A stretch of 64,000 bases of DNA from Sphingobium sp. BYY-5 (GTDB lineage Bacteria; Pseudomonadota; Alphaproteobacteria; Sphingomonadales; Sphingomonadaceae): the NCBI RefSeq assembly GCF_022758885.1, contig NZ_JALEBH010000001.1, forward strand, positions 1,364,001 to 1,428,000. The letters run 5' to 3'. Shown here one piece after another: positions 33,601-42,500 of the stretch. The position numbers and the translations under genes are program-made. The notes under the pieces were generated by a model. The model did no database searches and was not told where the DNA came from. It saw nothing but the letters and a program-made list of their open reading frames with translations. The number at the start of each line of letters is the position of its first letter. The first letter of the stretch is position 1.

Positions 33601-36019
33601 CCTTCATCTCGTCACCGCCCTCGCCATAGCGAGCGCAGCGCCCGCGCAAGCGGCGGACAGACAGGCCATCAGCATCGCCCCCGGCAGGTTGGGTGAGGCG
33701 ACCATTGCGCTCGGCCGTCAGACAGGGGTCAGCATCGGCATGTCCGACCAGTCGCTGGCCGGCATCGCCACGGCAGGCATGGAGGGCAGATTGAGCGTCG
33801 AGGCCGCGCTCAAGCGCCTGCTAAAGGGCACCGGCGCGACGGCCCGGCGGATCGACGCCACCACCTGGCGCATCGTGCGCGCCCATCATGCGTCTGCGTC
33901 GTCAGCCGCGTCCGCTGCGCCGATCCAGGTCGCGCCGGCGCCCGAACAACCGCCCGTCGAGATCATCGTCACCGCGTCCAAGCGCGACATCCCCTTGCCC
34001 CGCTATGCCGGCATGGTCGAGGCGCTGGACGATCGCACCTTTACCAGCGGCGAAGCGGCGAGCGGCTCCGCCACCCTGTTGGCGCGGGTCGCCAGCCTCA
34101 GCTCCACCTATGCCGGCAATGGCCGCAACAAGCTGTTCATCCGCGCCATCGCGGATTCCGGCGTCGCCGGGCCGACCCAGGCGACAACGGGCCAATATTT
34201 CGGCGACATGCGGCTCAACTATGCCGCGCCCGATCCCGACTTGAAACTCTACGACGTCAGCCGGGTCGAGGTGCTGGAAGGGCCGCAAGGCACGCTCTAT
34301 GGCGCGGGATCGCTGGGCGGGATCATCCGCATCATGCCCAACGCCCCCAATCTGGGCGAATATGGCGGGCAGATATCAGCGGGCCTTTCCGCCATTCAGC
34401 ATGGCGACCCCGGCGGCGACCTTTCCGCCACGCTCAACCTGCCCATCGTCGCGGAGAAGGTGGCGTTGCGCCTGGTCGGCTATGGCGTGCAGGAAGGCGG
34501 CTATATCGACGACGCCAACCGTGACAAGGACGACGTCAACCGCGTGCGTACCTATGGCGGGCGAGCGGCGTTGCGCATTGCGCCCGACGAGAATTGGGTC
34601 ATCGACCTGAGCGGCGTCTACCAGCATATCGATGGCGATGACGCCCAATATGCGACACGCTCGGTCGGTCGCCTCGAACGCGCCTCCGCCGTCGCCCAAC
34701 CTTATGATTCCGACTATCTGCTGGGCAATGTCCGCATCGAGCGGCAGTGGGACAATCTGCGCTTCGTATCCTCGACCGGTTATGTCCGGCACGAATTGAA
34801 CGAAAGCTATGATGCGACCCAGCCAGGCAGCGCGCCCGCTCTTTTCCGTCAGAATAATCTGGTCAATATTTTTTCCACCGAAAACCGGCTGGTACGCGAC
34901 CTGGACAATGGCCTGGGCTGGATATTGGGCGCTTCCTATCTCCAGAGCACGTCCCGCCTCCATCGGTCGCTGACGTCATTCGGAACCATGCCCGCGCAGC
35001 CGGAAGTCATTCCGGGCGTACCGGTCTATGGCATGGGCATGGCCGCTGCCGCGACTGGCGTGCGCAACAGCGTCAGGGAAGCGACCCTGTTCGGCGAAGC
35101 ATCCTTCGAACCGGTCAAGGGCCTGATCGCCACGGTTGGCGGGCGGCTGACCAACAGCCGTCTGTCGGGTGAAGCGCTCGATCCCGTCGCGGCGCTCTCC
35201 TTCGCCGACCTGGCGCGAGCCGAAGCACAGGCGGATCGCAATGAAACGGTCTTCCTGCCGTCCGCTTCCATCCTCACCGATTCTATTCCCGGCGTCACCC
35301 TCTACGCCAAGTTCCAGCAGGGCTTCCGCCCCGGCGGCCTGGCGGTCGACGATCAGCGTGTCCGCCGGTTCCAGAACGACCGCATCTCCACATTCGAGAT
35401 CGGCTTCCGCAAGGGCGCGCCGGGGCGCGATCCGATCGCGATCAGCGCCAATGTCGCCTATACCGACTGGCGCGACATCCAGGCCGATGTCACCGACCGG
35501 ATCGGCCTGCCCACCACCGCCAATATCGGCGACGGGCGCATCTACACGGTCGAAGGGCGGATCGTCGTGCGCCCGATCCCCGCGATGACCCTGGACGGCA
35601 GCTTCATCTATAATGACAGCCGCCTCAGCCAGCCGGCCCAGTTCCTGCGCACCTTGTCCTATGACGGGCGGTCGCTGTCACTGCCCAATGTCGCCAATCT
35701 TGGCGGGCGGATCGCCTTCGACTATCGGGCACCGCTGGGCGACGATCTGGATTTCCATCTGAACGGTGCGGCCCGATATGTGGGCAAGTCGCGGCTGGGC
35801 GTCGGGCCGATCCTGGGGCGGACCCAGGGCAACTATGTCGACACCAGCCTGACCGCCAGCCTGACCCATGGCGTTGTGCAATATTCGCTGTCGCTCACCA
35901 ATCTGCTCGACAGTGACGGCAACCGTTTTTCGCTCGGCACCCCCTTCGACCTGCGCACCGATTATTACACACCAATGCGCCCCCGCACCCTGCGGATCGG
36001 GGTCGACTTCGCTTTCTGA
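33584..36019 (+). CDS. TonB-dependent transducer with STN domain (FecA-like)
   Basis: The 811-residue outer-membrane protein has a signal peptide to about residue 23 (PAQAAD). An STN signalling domain at about 27-97 (AISIAPGRLGEATIALGRQTG to TWRIV) precedes a linker, a plug beginning EIIVTASKRDIPLP near 126 with VEVLEGPQGTLYGAGSLGGIIR, and a beta-barrel ending RTLRIGVDFAF. Ligand binding should be signalled through STN to FecR and the ECF factor encoded upstream. The ligand is unknown. Its start overlaps fecR, and the autotransporter gene follows after about 96 bp on the same strand. Confidence 0.94.
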   Translation: MLRRTDLHLVTALAIASAAPAQAADRQAISIAPGRLGEATIALGRQTGVSIGMSDQSLAGIATAGMEGRLSVEAALKRLLKGTGATARRIDATTWRIVRAHHASASSAASAAPIQVAPAPEQPPVEIIVTASKRDIPLPRYAGMVEALDDRTFTSGEAASGSATLLARVASLSSTYAGNGRNKLFIRAIADSGVAGPTQATTGQYFGDMRLNYAAPDPDLKLYDVSRVEVLEGPQGTLYGAGSLGGIIRIMPNAPNLGEYGGQISAGLSAIQHGDPGGDLSATLNLPIVAEKVALRLVGYGVQEGGYIDDANRDKDDVNRVRTYGGRAALRIAPDENWVIDLSGVYQHIDGDDAQYATRSVGRLERASAVAQPYDSDYLLGNVRIERQWDNLRFVSSTGYVRHELNESYDATQPGSAPALFRQNNLVNIFSTENRLVRDLDNGLGWILGASYLQSTSRLHRSLTSFGTMPAQPEVIPGVPVYGMGMAAAATGVRNSVREATLFGEASFEPVKGLIATVGGRLTNSRLSGEALDPVAALSFADLARAEAQADRNETVFLPSASILTDSIPGVTLYAKFQQGFRPGGLAVDDQRVRRFQNDRISTFEIGFRKGAPGRDPIAISANVAYTDWRDIQADVTDRIGLPTTANIGDGRIYTVEGRIVVRPIPAMTLDGSFIYNDSRLSQPAQFLRTLSYDGRSLSLPNVANLGGRIAFDYRAPLGDDLDFHLNGAARYVGKSRLGVGPILGRTQGNYVDTSLTASLTHGVVQYSLSLTNLLDSDGNRFSLGTPFDLRTDYYTPMRPRTLRIGVDFAF

Positions 36020-36115
36020 ACAACCGTTCATCGCATTGCCTGACGGAATGCACCGTTCGGCGCCGTCTCATGCGCACGCGCCATGAAATCGAGCGCGGCA
36101 CGCAGAGGAGACATC

Positions 36116-39100
36116 ATGCGACATTTATTGGCCTGCACGGCCATCGCCCCCGTGCTGGCGGCCCTGACGGTGGCCGAAGCGGCAGCCGACACCACGATCG
36201 GCACCGCCACCACGACCGCCGTCAAAACATCAACCATCGCCAGCGGTGCAGCCGATAATCTCATCATCAGCTCTGCGGGATCGATCACCCTGACCAGCGG
36301 CACAGCCGTCACCGTCGACAGCAGCAACAGCGTATCCAACGCGGGCACCATCACGATCAACGATGCGGACAATGTCACGGGCATCCTGGTCGCGCCCGGC
36401 ACGACCGGCGCCATCACCAACAGCGGCACCATCACGCTGACCGAAAATTATACCGCGACCGACACCGACAGCGACGGCGATCTGGACGGCCCCTTCGCCA
36501 AGGGGACGGGCAAGAATGCCATCTGGGTCCAGTCCGGCGCGGCCCATGTCGGCAATATCGACCATAGCGGCACCATCTCGATCGAGGGCAACCAGTCGGC
36601 GGGCATTCGCCTGGACAGCACGCTGACAGGCAATTTGTCGACCAGCGGCACAACCTCCGTCATCGGCGACAACAGCTATGGCGTGCTGGCCAATGACATC
36701 AGCGGCAATGCCACGCTGCGTGGCACCACCACCGTCACCGGCGCGAACAGCATCGGCGCAGCGCTGCTGGGCGATGTCGGCGGCACGCTCAAGATCCAGG
36801 GCGCCATCACCAGCACCGGCTATCGCTACACCACCCGCCCCACCGACGTGTCGAAGCTGGACGCGGACGACCTGCTGCAGGGCGGATCGGCCATCGTCAT
36901 CGCGGGCAATGTCGCTGGCGGCGTCATCTTCGACATACCGCCGACGCTCAGCGACACGGACACCGACGTCGATGATGACGGGCTGACCGACAGCACCGAA
37001 GGTTCCGCCGCCGTCGTCACATATGGTTCCGCCGCCGCGGTTCAGGTCGGCGCGGCCGATGCCAACACCGTAATCGGCGCCGTGACCGGCGACAGTTCGG
37101 GCTATGGCCTGATCGTCAAGGGCGGCATCGCCGGTTACGGCATCTATGACGGCGTCAACGCCAACGGCCTGGTCGTCGGCGGGCTGGGCGGCAATGTCGA
37201 CATCGCCAAGGGCATATTGGTCAGCGGCACCGTCGCCGCCGTCTCCTATGACAGCAACGCCACGGGCCTGCGCCTGGGTTCGGGCGCCAGCGCCGGCACG
37301 GTCGAGGTCAACGGCACCGTGGGCGCGACCGGCGCGTCGAAAAGCGGCACCGCCGCGCGCGGCCTGGTGATCGATTCCGGCGCGACCGTCGGCAATATCA
37401 AGGTCGGCGGCACCATCGTCGCAACCGCGCTGGACAATAAGAACGGCACCGCCATCGCCATCCTCGATTCGTCCGGCACCGTCTCCAGCCTGTCCAACAC
37501 CGGCACGATCAGTGCGTCTGGCGGCGTTACCAATGTCGCGATCGACCTGAGCGCCAACAGCAGCGGCATCACCCTGACGCAGGCGCGGGCCTCCTCCACC
37601 GCTTCGGCCCCGAAAATCACGGGCGACATTCTGCTGGGTGCGGGCAATGACGCAGTGACGGTTTCCGCGGGCAGCATCACCGGCAATATCAGCTTCGGCG
37701 CTGGCGATGACAGCCTCTCCTTGTCCGGCACGTCCAGCCTGACCGGCAATGTCGCCTTCGGCACCGGCAATGCGTCGCTGTCGCTGGCCGACAGCGCGGC
37801 AATCACCGGCGGTGTCGATTTCGGCGGCGGCAACGGCACGCTGACGCTGGGCGGCACATCATCCCTGTCGGGCGCGATCAGCAATGGCGGCGGCATGGCC
37901 GTGGTGCTGAACGGCGGCACGCTCAACGCCACCAACACCGGCAGCGTCAGCCTGGCGTCGCTTTCGGCCAGCGCGACATCGACCATCGGCGTCACCATCA
38001 ATGCCGCCACCGGCGCGCATACAACATATGACGTGGCTGGCGCCGCCAGCTTCGCCAGCGGATCTGAGGTCAGGGTCAACCTGGCCCAGGTCGGCGGATC
38101 GGCAGGCGATTATGTCATCGTCCGCGCCGGATCATTGAGCGGCGCCCCGGTACTCGATACCGAAACGCTGCTGCCCTATATGTTCAAGGGCAGCGTCGCG
38201 AGCGACAGCAGCGCAGGCACCGTCACCCTCTCCGTCGCCGCCAAGAGCGTATCGGAACTGGGGCTGACCGGATCACTGGCGCGCGCCTATCCGGCGATCT
38301 TCAACGCGCTCGACAATGACAGCGAAATCGCCAACGCCTATCTGGGCATCACCGACGGCAGCACGCTCAACGCCAACCTGCGCCAGATGCTGCCCGATCA
38401 TGCCGGCGGCACGTTCGAAGCGGTGACGGCAGGCTCACGAGCGACCGCACGCATCCTGTCGGACCCCAACGGCATCTACCGGACCAAGGACGGCCGCCTG
38501 GGCTTCTGGTTGCAGCAGGTGGCCTTCGGCAGCGCCAAGAGCGTGGGCAGCACCGCTTCCTACGACATCACCGGTTGGGGTGCGGGCGGCGGCGCGGAGT
38601 ATCTGACCGATCTCGGCGCGTTCGGCGGATCGCTTGCCTATATCCATGGCAGCGATTCCAGCGGCGGTTCCAACAATGCGGTCGATTCCGACCAATATGA
38701 GCTGGCGGCGCACTGGCGCGGCCAATGGGGTCCGCTGCTCGCCTTCGCCCGCCTGTCCGCCGCAACGATCAACTTTTCGGGCACGCGCCATTTCGAAAAT
38801 GGCGACGTCACCCGTACCGCCAACGGCAAATGGAACGGCAGGCTCTATTCGGCCACGGCCGGCGCGTCATACCAGTTTCAAATGGGCCGTTTTGGCCTGC
38901 GCCCGGCGGTGGGTATCGACTATTATCGCCTGAAGGAGGACGGCTATGCCGAAACCGGCGGCGGCGATGCGTTCAACCTGACCGTGCTGGGCCGCACCAG
39001 CGACGAAACGACCGCCAACGGCACGGTGACGGCGGGCTATGACTTTGGCAGCCTCAACCCGGAAGAGGGCTGGCTGCGCCTGGAACTGGAGGGCGGCCGG

Positions 39101-39319
39101 CGCCAGATCGTCGGCGGATCGCTCGGCAACACCACCGCTTATTTCAAGGGCGGCGACCAGTTCACCCTAGTTTCGGAAGAACGCACCAGCGGCTGGACCG
39201 GGCGGGCGCGCCTCTATGGCGGCACGGAAAGTTTCCGCATCGGCGGCGAAGTCGGCGCGGAGGAACAACAAAATCACGTCGCCCTCTCATTTAGGGCGAC
39301 GGTTAACTTCATCCTGTGA
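36116..39319 (+). CDS. autotransporter (type Va secretion) with beta-helix passenger
   Basis: The 1067-residue protein has a signal peptide (about 1-25). A Ser/Thr/Gly-rich passenger of short beta-helix-like repeats follows (SNAGTITI, TNSGTITL, NTGTISAS). The C-terminal autotransporter beta-barrel of about 270 residues starts after LRQMLPDHAGG and ends FRATVNFIL. The passenger has two Asp-rich, possibly Ca-binding loops (TDTDSDGDLDG near 116; SDTDTDVDDDG near 279) and about four 24-residue repeats at about 500-590 with GAGNDAV/GAGDDSLSL, similar to RTX nonapeptides. No protease motif is seen. AGAGGAGAC supports ATG 36116. It may belong to the regulon of the sigma factor upstream. Confidence 0.9.
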   Translation: MRHLLACTAIAPVLAALTVAEAAADTTIGTATTTAVKTSTIASGAADNLIISSAGSITLTSGTAVTVDSSNSVSNAGTITINDADNVTGILVAPGTTGAITNSGTITLTENYTATDTDSDGDLDGPFAKGTGKNAIWVQSGAAHVGNIDHSGTISIEGNQSAGIRLDSTLTGNLSTSGTTSVIGDNSYGVLANDISGNATLRGTTTVTGANSIGAALLGDVGGTLKIQGAITSTGYRYTTRPTDVSKLDADDLLQGGSAIVIAGNVAGGVIFDIPPTLSDTDTDVDDDGLTDSTEGSAAVVTYGSAAAVQVGAADANTVIGAVTGDSSGYGLIVKGGIAGYGIYDGVNANGLVVGGLGGNVDIAKGILVSGTVAAVSYDSNATGLRLGSGASAGTVEVNGTVGATGASKSGTAARGLVIDSGATVGNIKVGGTIVATALDNKNGTAIAILDSSGTVSSLSNTGTISASGGVTNVAIDLSANSSGITLTQARASSTASAPKITGDILLGAGNDAVTVSAGSITGNISFGAGDDSLSLSGTSSLTGNVAFGTGNASLSLADSAAITGGVDFGGGNGTLTLGGTSSLSGAISNGGGMAVVLNGGTLNATNTGSVSLASLSASATSTIGVTINAATGAHTTYDVAGAASFASGSEVRVNLAQVGGSAGDYVIVRAGSLSGAPVLDTETLLPYMFKGSVASDSSAGTVTLSVAAKSVSELGLTGSLARAYPAIFNALDNDSEIANAYLGITDGSTLNANLRQMLPDHAGGTFEAVTAGSRATARILSDPNGIYRTKDGRLGFWLQQVAFGSAKSVGSTASYDITGWGAGGGAEYLTDLGAFGGSLAYIHGSDSSGGSNNAVDSDQYELAAHWRGQWGPLLAFARLSAATINFSGTRHFENGDVTRTANGKWNGRLYSATAGASYQFQMGRFGLRPAVGIDYYRLKEDGYAETGGGDAFNLTVLGRTSDETTANGTVTAGYDFGSLNPEEGWLRLELEGGRRQIVGGSLGNTTAYFKGGDQFTLVSEERTSGWTGRARLYGGTESFRIGGEVGAEEQQNHVALSFRATVNFIL

Positions 39320-39412
39320 CGTCTAGCTGATGAATGGACGGGCCACACCCCACAGACCCTCCCGGTCCGTCCGTTTCGCTCCGGCATGACGCCCCTCCCC
39401 AAGGGGCGCCGG

Positions 39413-39467
39413 GCACAAAAAGAGGGGCGTCGCCGGTCCCCCCCGGTGGCGCCCCTTGTCTTTGTGC
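39413..39467. terminator. bidirectional terminator-like hairpin
   Basis: GCACAAAAAGAGGGGCG and CGCCCCTTGTCTTTGTGC form a long imperfect stem extended by GC-rich inner pairs. A/T-rich flanks on both sides suit termination of the convergent autotransporter and DUF2846 genes. Confidence 0.7.
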
Positions 39468-39480
39468 GATAGTCCCGGCT

Positions 39481-39924
39481 TTATTCCGTCTTGATTTCGA
39501 CCGGCTTCAGCTTCGCGCTCATGGCGTCGAAGGTGCTTTTGTCCGAAGGGGACAGATTGGGACGGCCGGCCATGATCCCCATCGAAATACTGCACTTGGA
39601 ATAATAGGTTTCGCCCGGCTCGATCTCCAGCCGCAGCGTATCGGTCGCCTCGCTCTTGACCGAATATTCGTGAATGCCCGGTTCGGCATAAACCACCGCA
39701 AACTTGCCCGGCGGCAGGCTGGTCAACTTCTCCTCCTTCTCATGCACCGCGCAGGAAATGGCCGCGCCCATCAGGCCACCCTTGCGAAAGAAGATGATCT
39801 TCCCCTTGCCTTCGGGAATATCGGACATGGCAGCGCCCGCCGCAGCGATTTCCGGTGCGTCCTGCGCGACCGCCGATGTCGCGCAACCGATCGCCACCAG
39901 CGTCAAGATCACATGGCTCTTCAT
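39481..39924 (-). CDS. DUF2846-like secreted protein
   Basis: The 147-residue protein has a signal peptide cut near AVAQD. The domain resembles DUF2846: GKGKIIFFRKGGLMGAAISC, then SLPPGKFAVVYAEPGIHEYSV, then RLEIEPGETYYSKC. The two cysteines probably pair. DUF2846 proteins are small envelope proteins of unknown function. GGGAGG precedes ATG 39924; a longer frame upstream overlaps the next gene and is rejected. It is 22 bp downstream of another secreted-protein gene, so they form an operon facing the autotransporter. Confidence 0.82.
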   Translation of the reverse strand: MKSHVILTLVAIGCATSAVAQDAPEIAAAGAAMSDIPEGKGKIIFFRKGGLMGAAISCAVHEKEEKLTSLPPGKFAVVYAEPGIHEYSVKSEATDTLRLEIEPGETYYSKCSISMGIMAGRPNLSPSDKSTFDAMSAKLKPVEIKTE

Positions 39925-39946
39925 TCCATACCCTCCCGTTGAAAAT

Positions 39947-40489
39947 TCAGTTGCCGCCCGGCGAAGAGACGAACGGCAGATCGGCCACCAATTTGGCCTG
40001 TCCCCTGGTGCCCGCGGGTACATCGACGTCACCACCGGCCATGAACAGCGCAACCGGCACCGCGATCAGGCTGAGCCACGCCGCTTCGTCCGTGCGGCTC
40101 GTTCCCGCCTGCGCGAAGCGAAAGCTGCGCAGGGCAATCCTCTGCCCCTGATGCTCGATGAAGCGGGCCGCCAGGATCAACTCACCGGCCTTGCCCGCCG
40201 CACGCGCCCGCGCGGCATGGATCACCTCGCCCTCGCCCGGCGCGCCTTCCGGAACGACGATCGCCCCGTTCAGCACGACCGGCACCGTGGTCCGAATTCG
40301 GAAACGATCCCCCGGCTTGGACAGCTTGGAATTGAGCGGGTCCAATATCTCGAAATCGACATATGTGCCTGCCGGCACGGAGGATGTGGCCGGCTCCGGG
40401 CGCGTCACGACCGGTTCTGTCCCGGCTTGCGCAGGCATCGAAAGGCCAAGGCCCAGAAACGCAACAGCCCACAGCCCGATGCGCACCAT
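39947..40489 (-). CDS. hypothetical secreted protein
   Basis: The 180-residue protein has a signal peptide cut near PAQAG. The mature part looks like a beta-rich domain: VPAGTYVDFEILDPLNSKLSKPGDRFRIRTTVPVVLNGAIVVPEGAPGEGEV resembles the surface-adhesion-like or TrbI-like repeats in proteins that limit solute entry. A C-terminal hydrophobic stretch (WLSLIAVPVALFMAGG) could be membrane-associated. No enzyme motif is seen. It is the first gene of a two-gene operon with the DUF2846 gene. Confidence 0.72.
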   Translation of the reverse strand: MVRIGLWAVAFLGLGLSMPAQAGTEPVVTRPEPATSSVPAGTYVDFEILDPLNSKLSKPGDRFRIRTTVPVVLNGAIVVPEGAPGEGEVIHAARARAAGKAGELILAARFIEHQGQRIALRSFRFAQAGTSRTDEAAWLSLIAVPVALFMAGGDVDVPAGTRGQAKLVADLPFVSSPGGN

Positions 40490-40584
40490 CTTCCCCCGTT
40501 CAGGCCACGAGTCCCCCCGACTCGCTGCGGCCTGACCAAGGGCTTATCGCCCGATTTTATGGGCGTATAGAGGGAAGGCGGCGA

Positions 40585-42084
40585 TCAGCTCGCCAGCCCC
40601 TTCTTCACCAGTTCGTTCACGACCTGCGGATTGGCCTTGCCCTGCATCGCCTTCATCGTCTGGCCGACGAAGAAGCCGAACAGCGCTTCCTTGCCGCCCT
40701 TATACTGTTCGACCTTGTCGCCATTGTCGGCCAGCACCTTGGCCACCGCCGCCTCGATCGCGCCGGTGTCGCTGGTCTGCTTGAGGCCCTTTTCCTCGAC
40801 GATCTTCGCGGGCTTGTCGCCGGTTTCGAGCATGATCTCGAACACCTGCTTGGCGATGGTGCCGCTGATCGTGCCGTCCGCCACCAGCGCCAGCAATTCG
40901 GCGCCTTCTTCAGGGCTTACCGGGCTATCCTCAAGCGATTTCCCAATCCGGTTGAGCGCGCCGTACAGTTCCGACAGCAGCCAGTTGGCCGAAGCCTTGG
41001 CGACCTCGCCCTCGCTCTTCTTCTGGATGCGTGCGCCTTCGGCCAGCAGCGCTTCGAACCAGCGCGCCGTTTCGGCGTCCGCCGTCAGTGTCGCGGCGTT
41101 ATAGGCGGAAAGGCCCAGCCCCTGCTCGTAGCGCTGACGCTTGGCGTCGGGCAGTTCGGGCAGCGACTGACGGCATTCCTCCAGAAACGCGTCGTCCAGT
41201 TCCAACGGTAGCAGATCGGGATCGGGGAAGTAGCGATAGTCATGCGCGTCTTCCTTCGACCGCATCGAGCGCGTTTCGTTCCTGTCCGGGTCATAGAGCC
41301 GGGTTTCCTGTACGATCTTGCCCCCGGCCTCCAGCACATCGACCTGACGGTTCGCCTCATATTCGACGACCGCCATGACGAAGCGGACCGAATTGACGTT
41401 CTTCGTCTCGGTGCGGGTGCCGAATTCTTCGCCCGGCTTGCGCACCGATACGTTCACGTCGGCGCGCATCGAACCCTGGTCCATATTGCCATCGCACGAC
41501 CCGACATAGCGCAGGATCGTCCGCAGCTTCGACAGATAAGCCCCTGCTTCTGCAGGAGAACGCATATCGGGTTTCGACACGATTTCCATCAACGCCACGC
41601 CCGACCGGTTAAGGTCGACATAGGAACTGGTGGGATGCTGGTCATGCATCAGCTTGCCGGCGTCCTGCTCGACATGGATGCGCTCGACGCCGATCACCTT
41701 GGTGCTGGTTTCCGGGTTCTTCTCATCCAGCACGATCTCGATCTGCCCCTCGCCCACGATCGGATGATAGAGCTGGCTGATCTGATAGCCCTGCGGCAGG
41801 TCGGCATAGAAATAATTCTTGCGGTCGAAGCGCGACCATTTGTTGATCTGCGCGTCGATCGCCATGCCGGTGCGCACCGCCTGGCGGATGCATTCGCGAT
41901 TGGGGACAGGCAACATGCCGGGCATGGCCGCGTCGACCAGCGACACCTGCGTGTTCGGCTCCGCGCCGAAAGCCGTGGCCGCGCCGGAAAAGAGCTTCGC
42001 CTGGCTCGTCACCTGGGCATGGACTTCCAGGCCGATCACGACCTCCCACTCCCCGGTTGCGCCCTGAATCCTGTAGCTGCTCAT
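40585..42084 (-). CDS. gatB: aspartyl/glutamyl-tRNA amidotransferase subunit B
   Basis: The 499-residue subunit phosphorylates and amidates Glu-tRNAGln or Asp-tRNAAsn together with GatA and GatC. Visible motifs are [13 protein letters not shown] at the N-terminus, [56 protein letters not shown] and KNVNSVRFV, with the YqeY-like tail at the C-terminus. ATG 42084 overlaps the stop of a small membrane-protein gene by 4 nt. A much longer open frame upstream reads antisense-like composition and is not used. Confidence 0.97.
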   Translation of the reverse strand: MSSYRIQGATGEWEVVIGLEVHAQVTSQAKLFSGAATAFGAEPNTQVSLVDAAMPGMLPVPNRECIRQAVRTGMAIDAQINKWSRFDRKNYFYADLPQGYQISQLYHPIVGEGQIEIVLDEKNPETSTKVIGVERIHVEQDAGKLMHDQHPTSSYVDLNRSGVALMEIVSKPDMRSPAEAGAYLSKLRTILRYVGSCDGNMDQGSMRADVNVSVRKPGEEFGTRTETKNVNSVRFVMAVVEYEANRQVDVLEAGGKIVQETRLYDPDRNETRSMRSKEDAHDYRYFPDPDLLPLELDDAFLEECRQSLPELPDAKRQRYEQGLGLSAYNAATLTADAETARWFEALLAEGARIQKKSEGEVAKASANWLLSELYGALNRIGKSLEDSPVSPEEGAELLALVADGTISGTIAKQVFEIMLETGDKPAKIVEEKGLKQTSDTGAIEAAVAKVLADNGDKVEQYKGGKEALFGFFVGQTMKAMQGKANPQVVNELVKKGLAS

Positions 42085-42500
42085 AGTTCGTTCCGATGAT
42101 GAAGATAGACAATGACGGTCAGCGCCGCATCGCTGACCAACAGGGCGAAAAGCCAGGTCGCGGTCAACAGCCGAAGGATGACGACCTCGAAACCGAGCAT
42201 CCGTCCGGCATGATGCGCCCACAGGCCGCACACGACGCTGAGGCTGATGAAGACCGCCCCCAGCTTGAACTCGCCGCGCAGGATGACGTTGTTGCCCACG
42301 CACAGGCCCAGGATGAACAGGGCGACGGCGACGAAAAACTGGGCCAGCATGACATGGTCGAAGGGATGGTTGTCGATATCCGCCAGCGAATTGCCCGCAT
42401 AGGCGCTGAGCAAAGCCCCGAAGGCGATGTTCAGCGCATTCTGCGCCTCTCGCAGAATGTCGACATTCCGTTCCCGGAACCTGTCGATGCTCACCACCAT
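42081..42500 (-). CDS. uncharacterised membrane protein inside the gatCAB operon
   Basis: The 139-residue protein begins with a soluble amphipathic segment ([23 protein letters not shown]). Three or four transmembrane helices follow ([62 protein letters not shown]). Its ATG lies 10 nt inside the end of gatA and its stop overlaps the gatB ATG by 4 nt, so it is translationally embedded between the two subunit genes. No known domain is recognised. The tight coupling argues for a real gene. Confidence 0.8.
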   Translation of the reverse strand: MVVSIDRFRERNVDILREAQNALNIAFGALLSAYAGNSLADIDNHPFDHVMLAQFFVAVALFILGLCVGNNVILRGEFKLGAVFISLSVVCGLWAHHAGRMLGFEVVILRLLTATWLFALLVSDAALTVIVYLHHRNEL

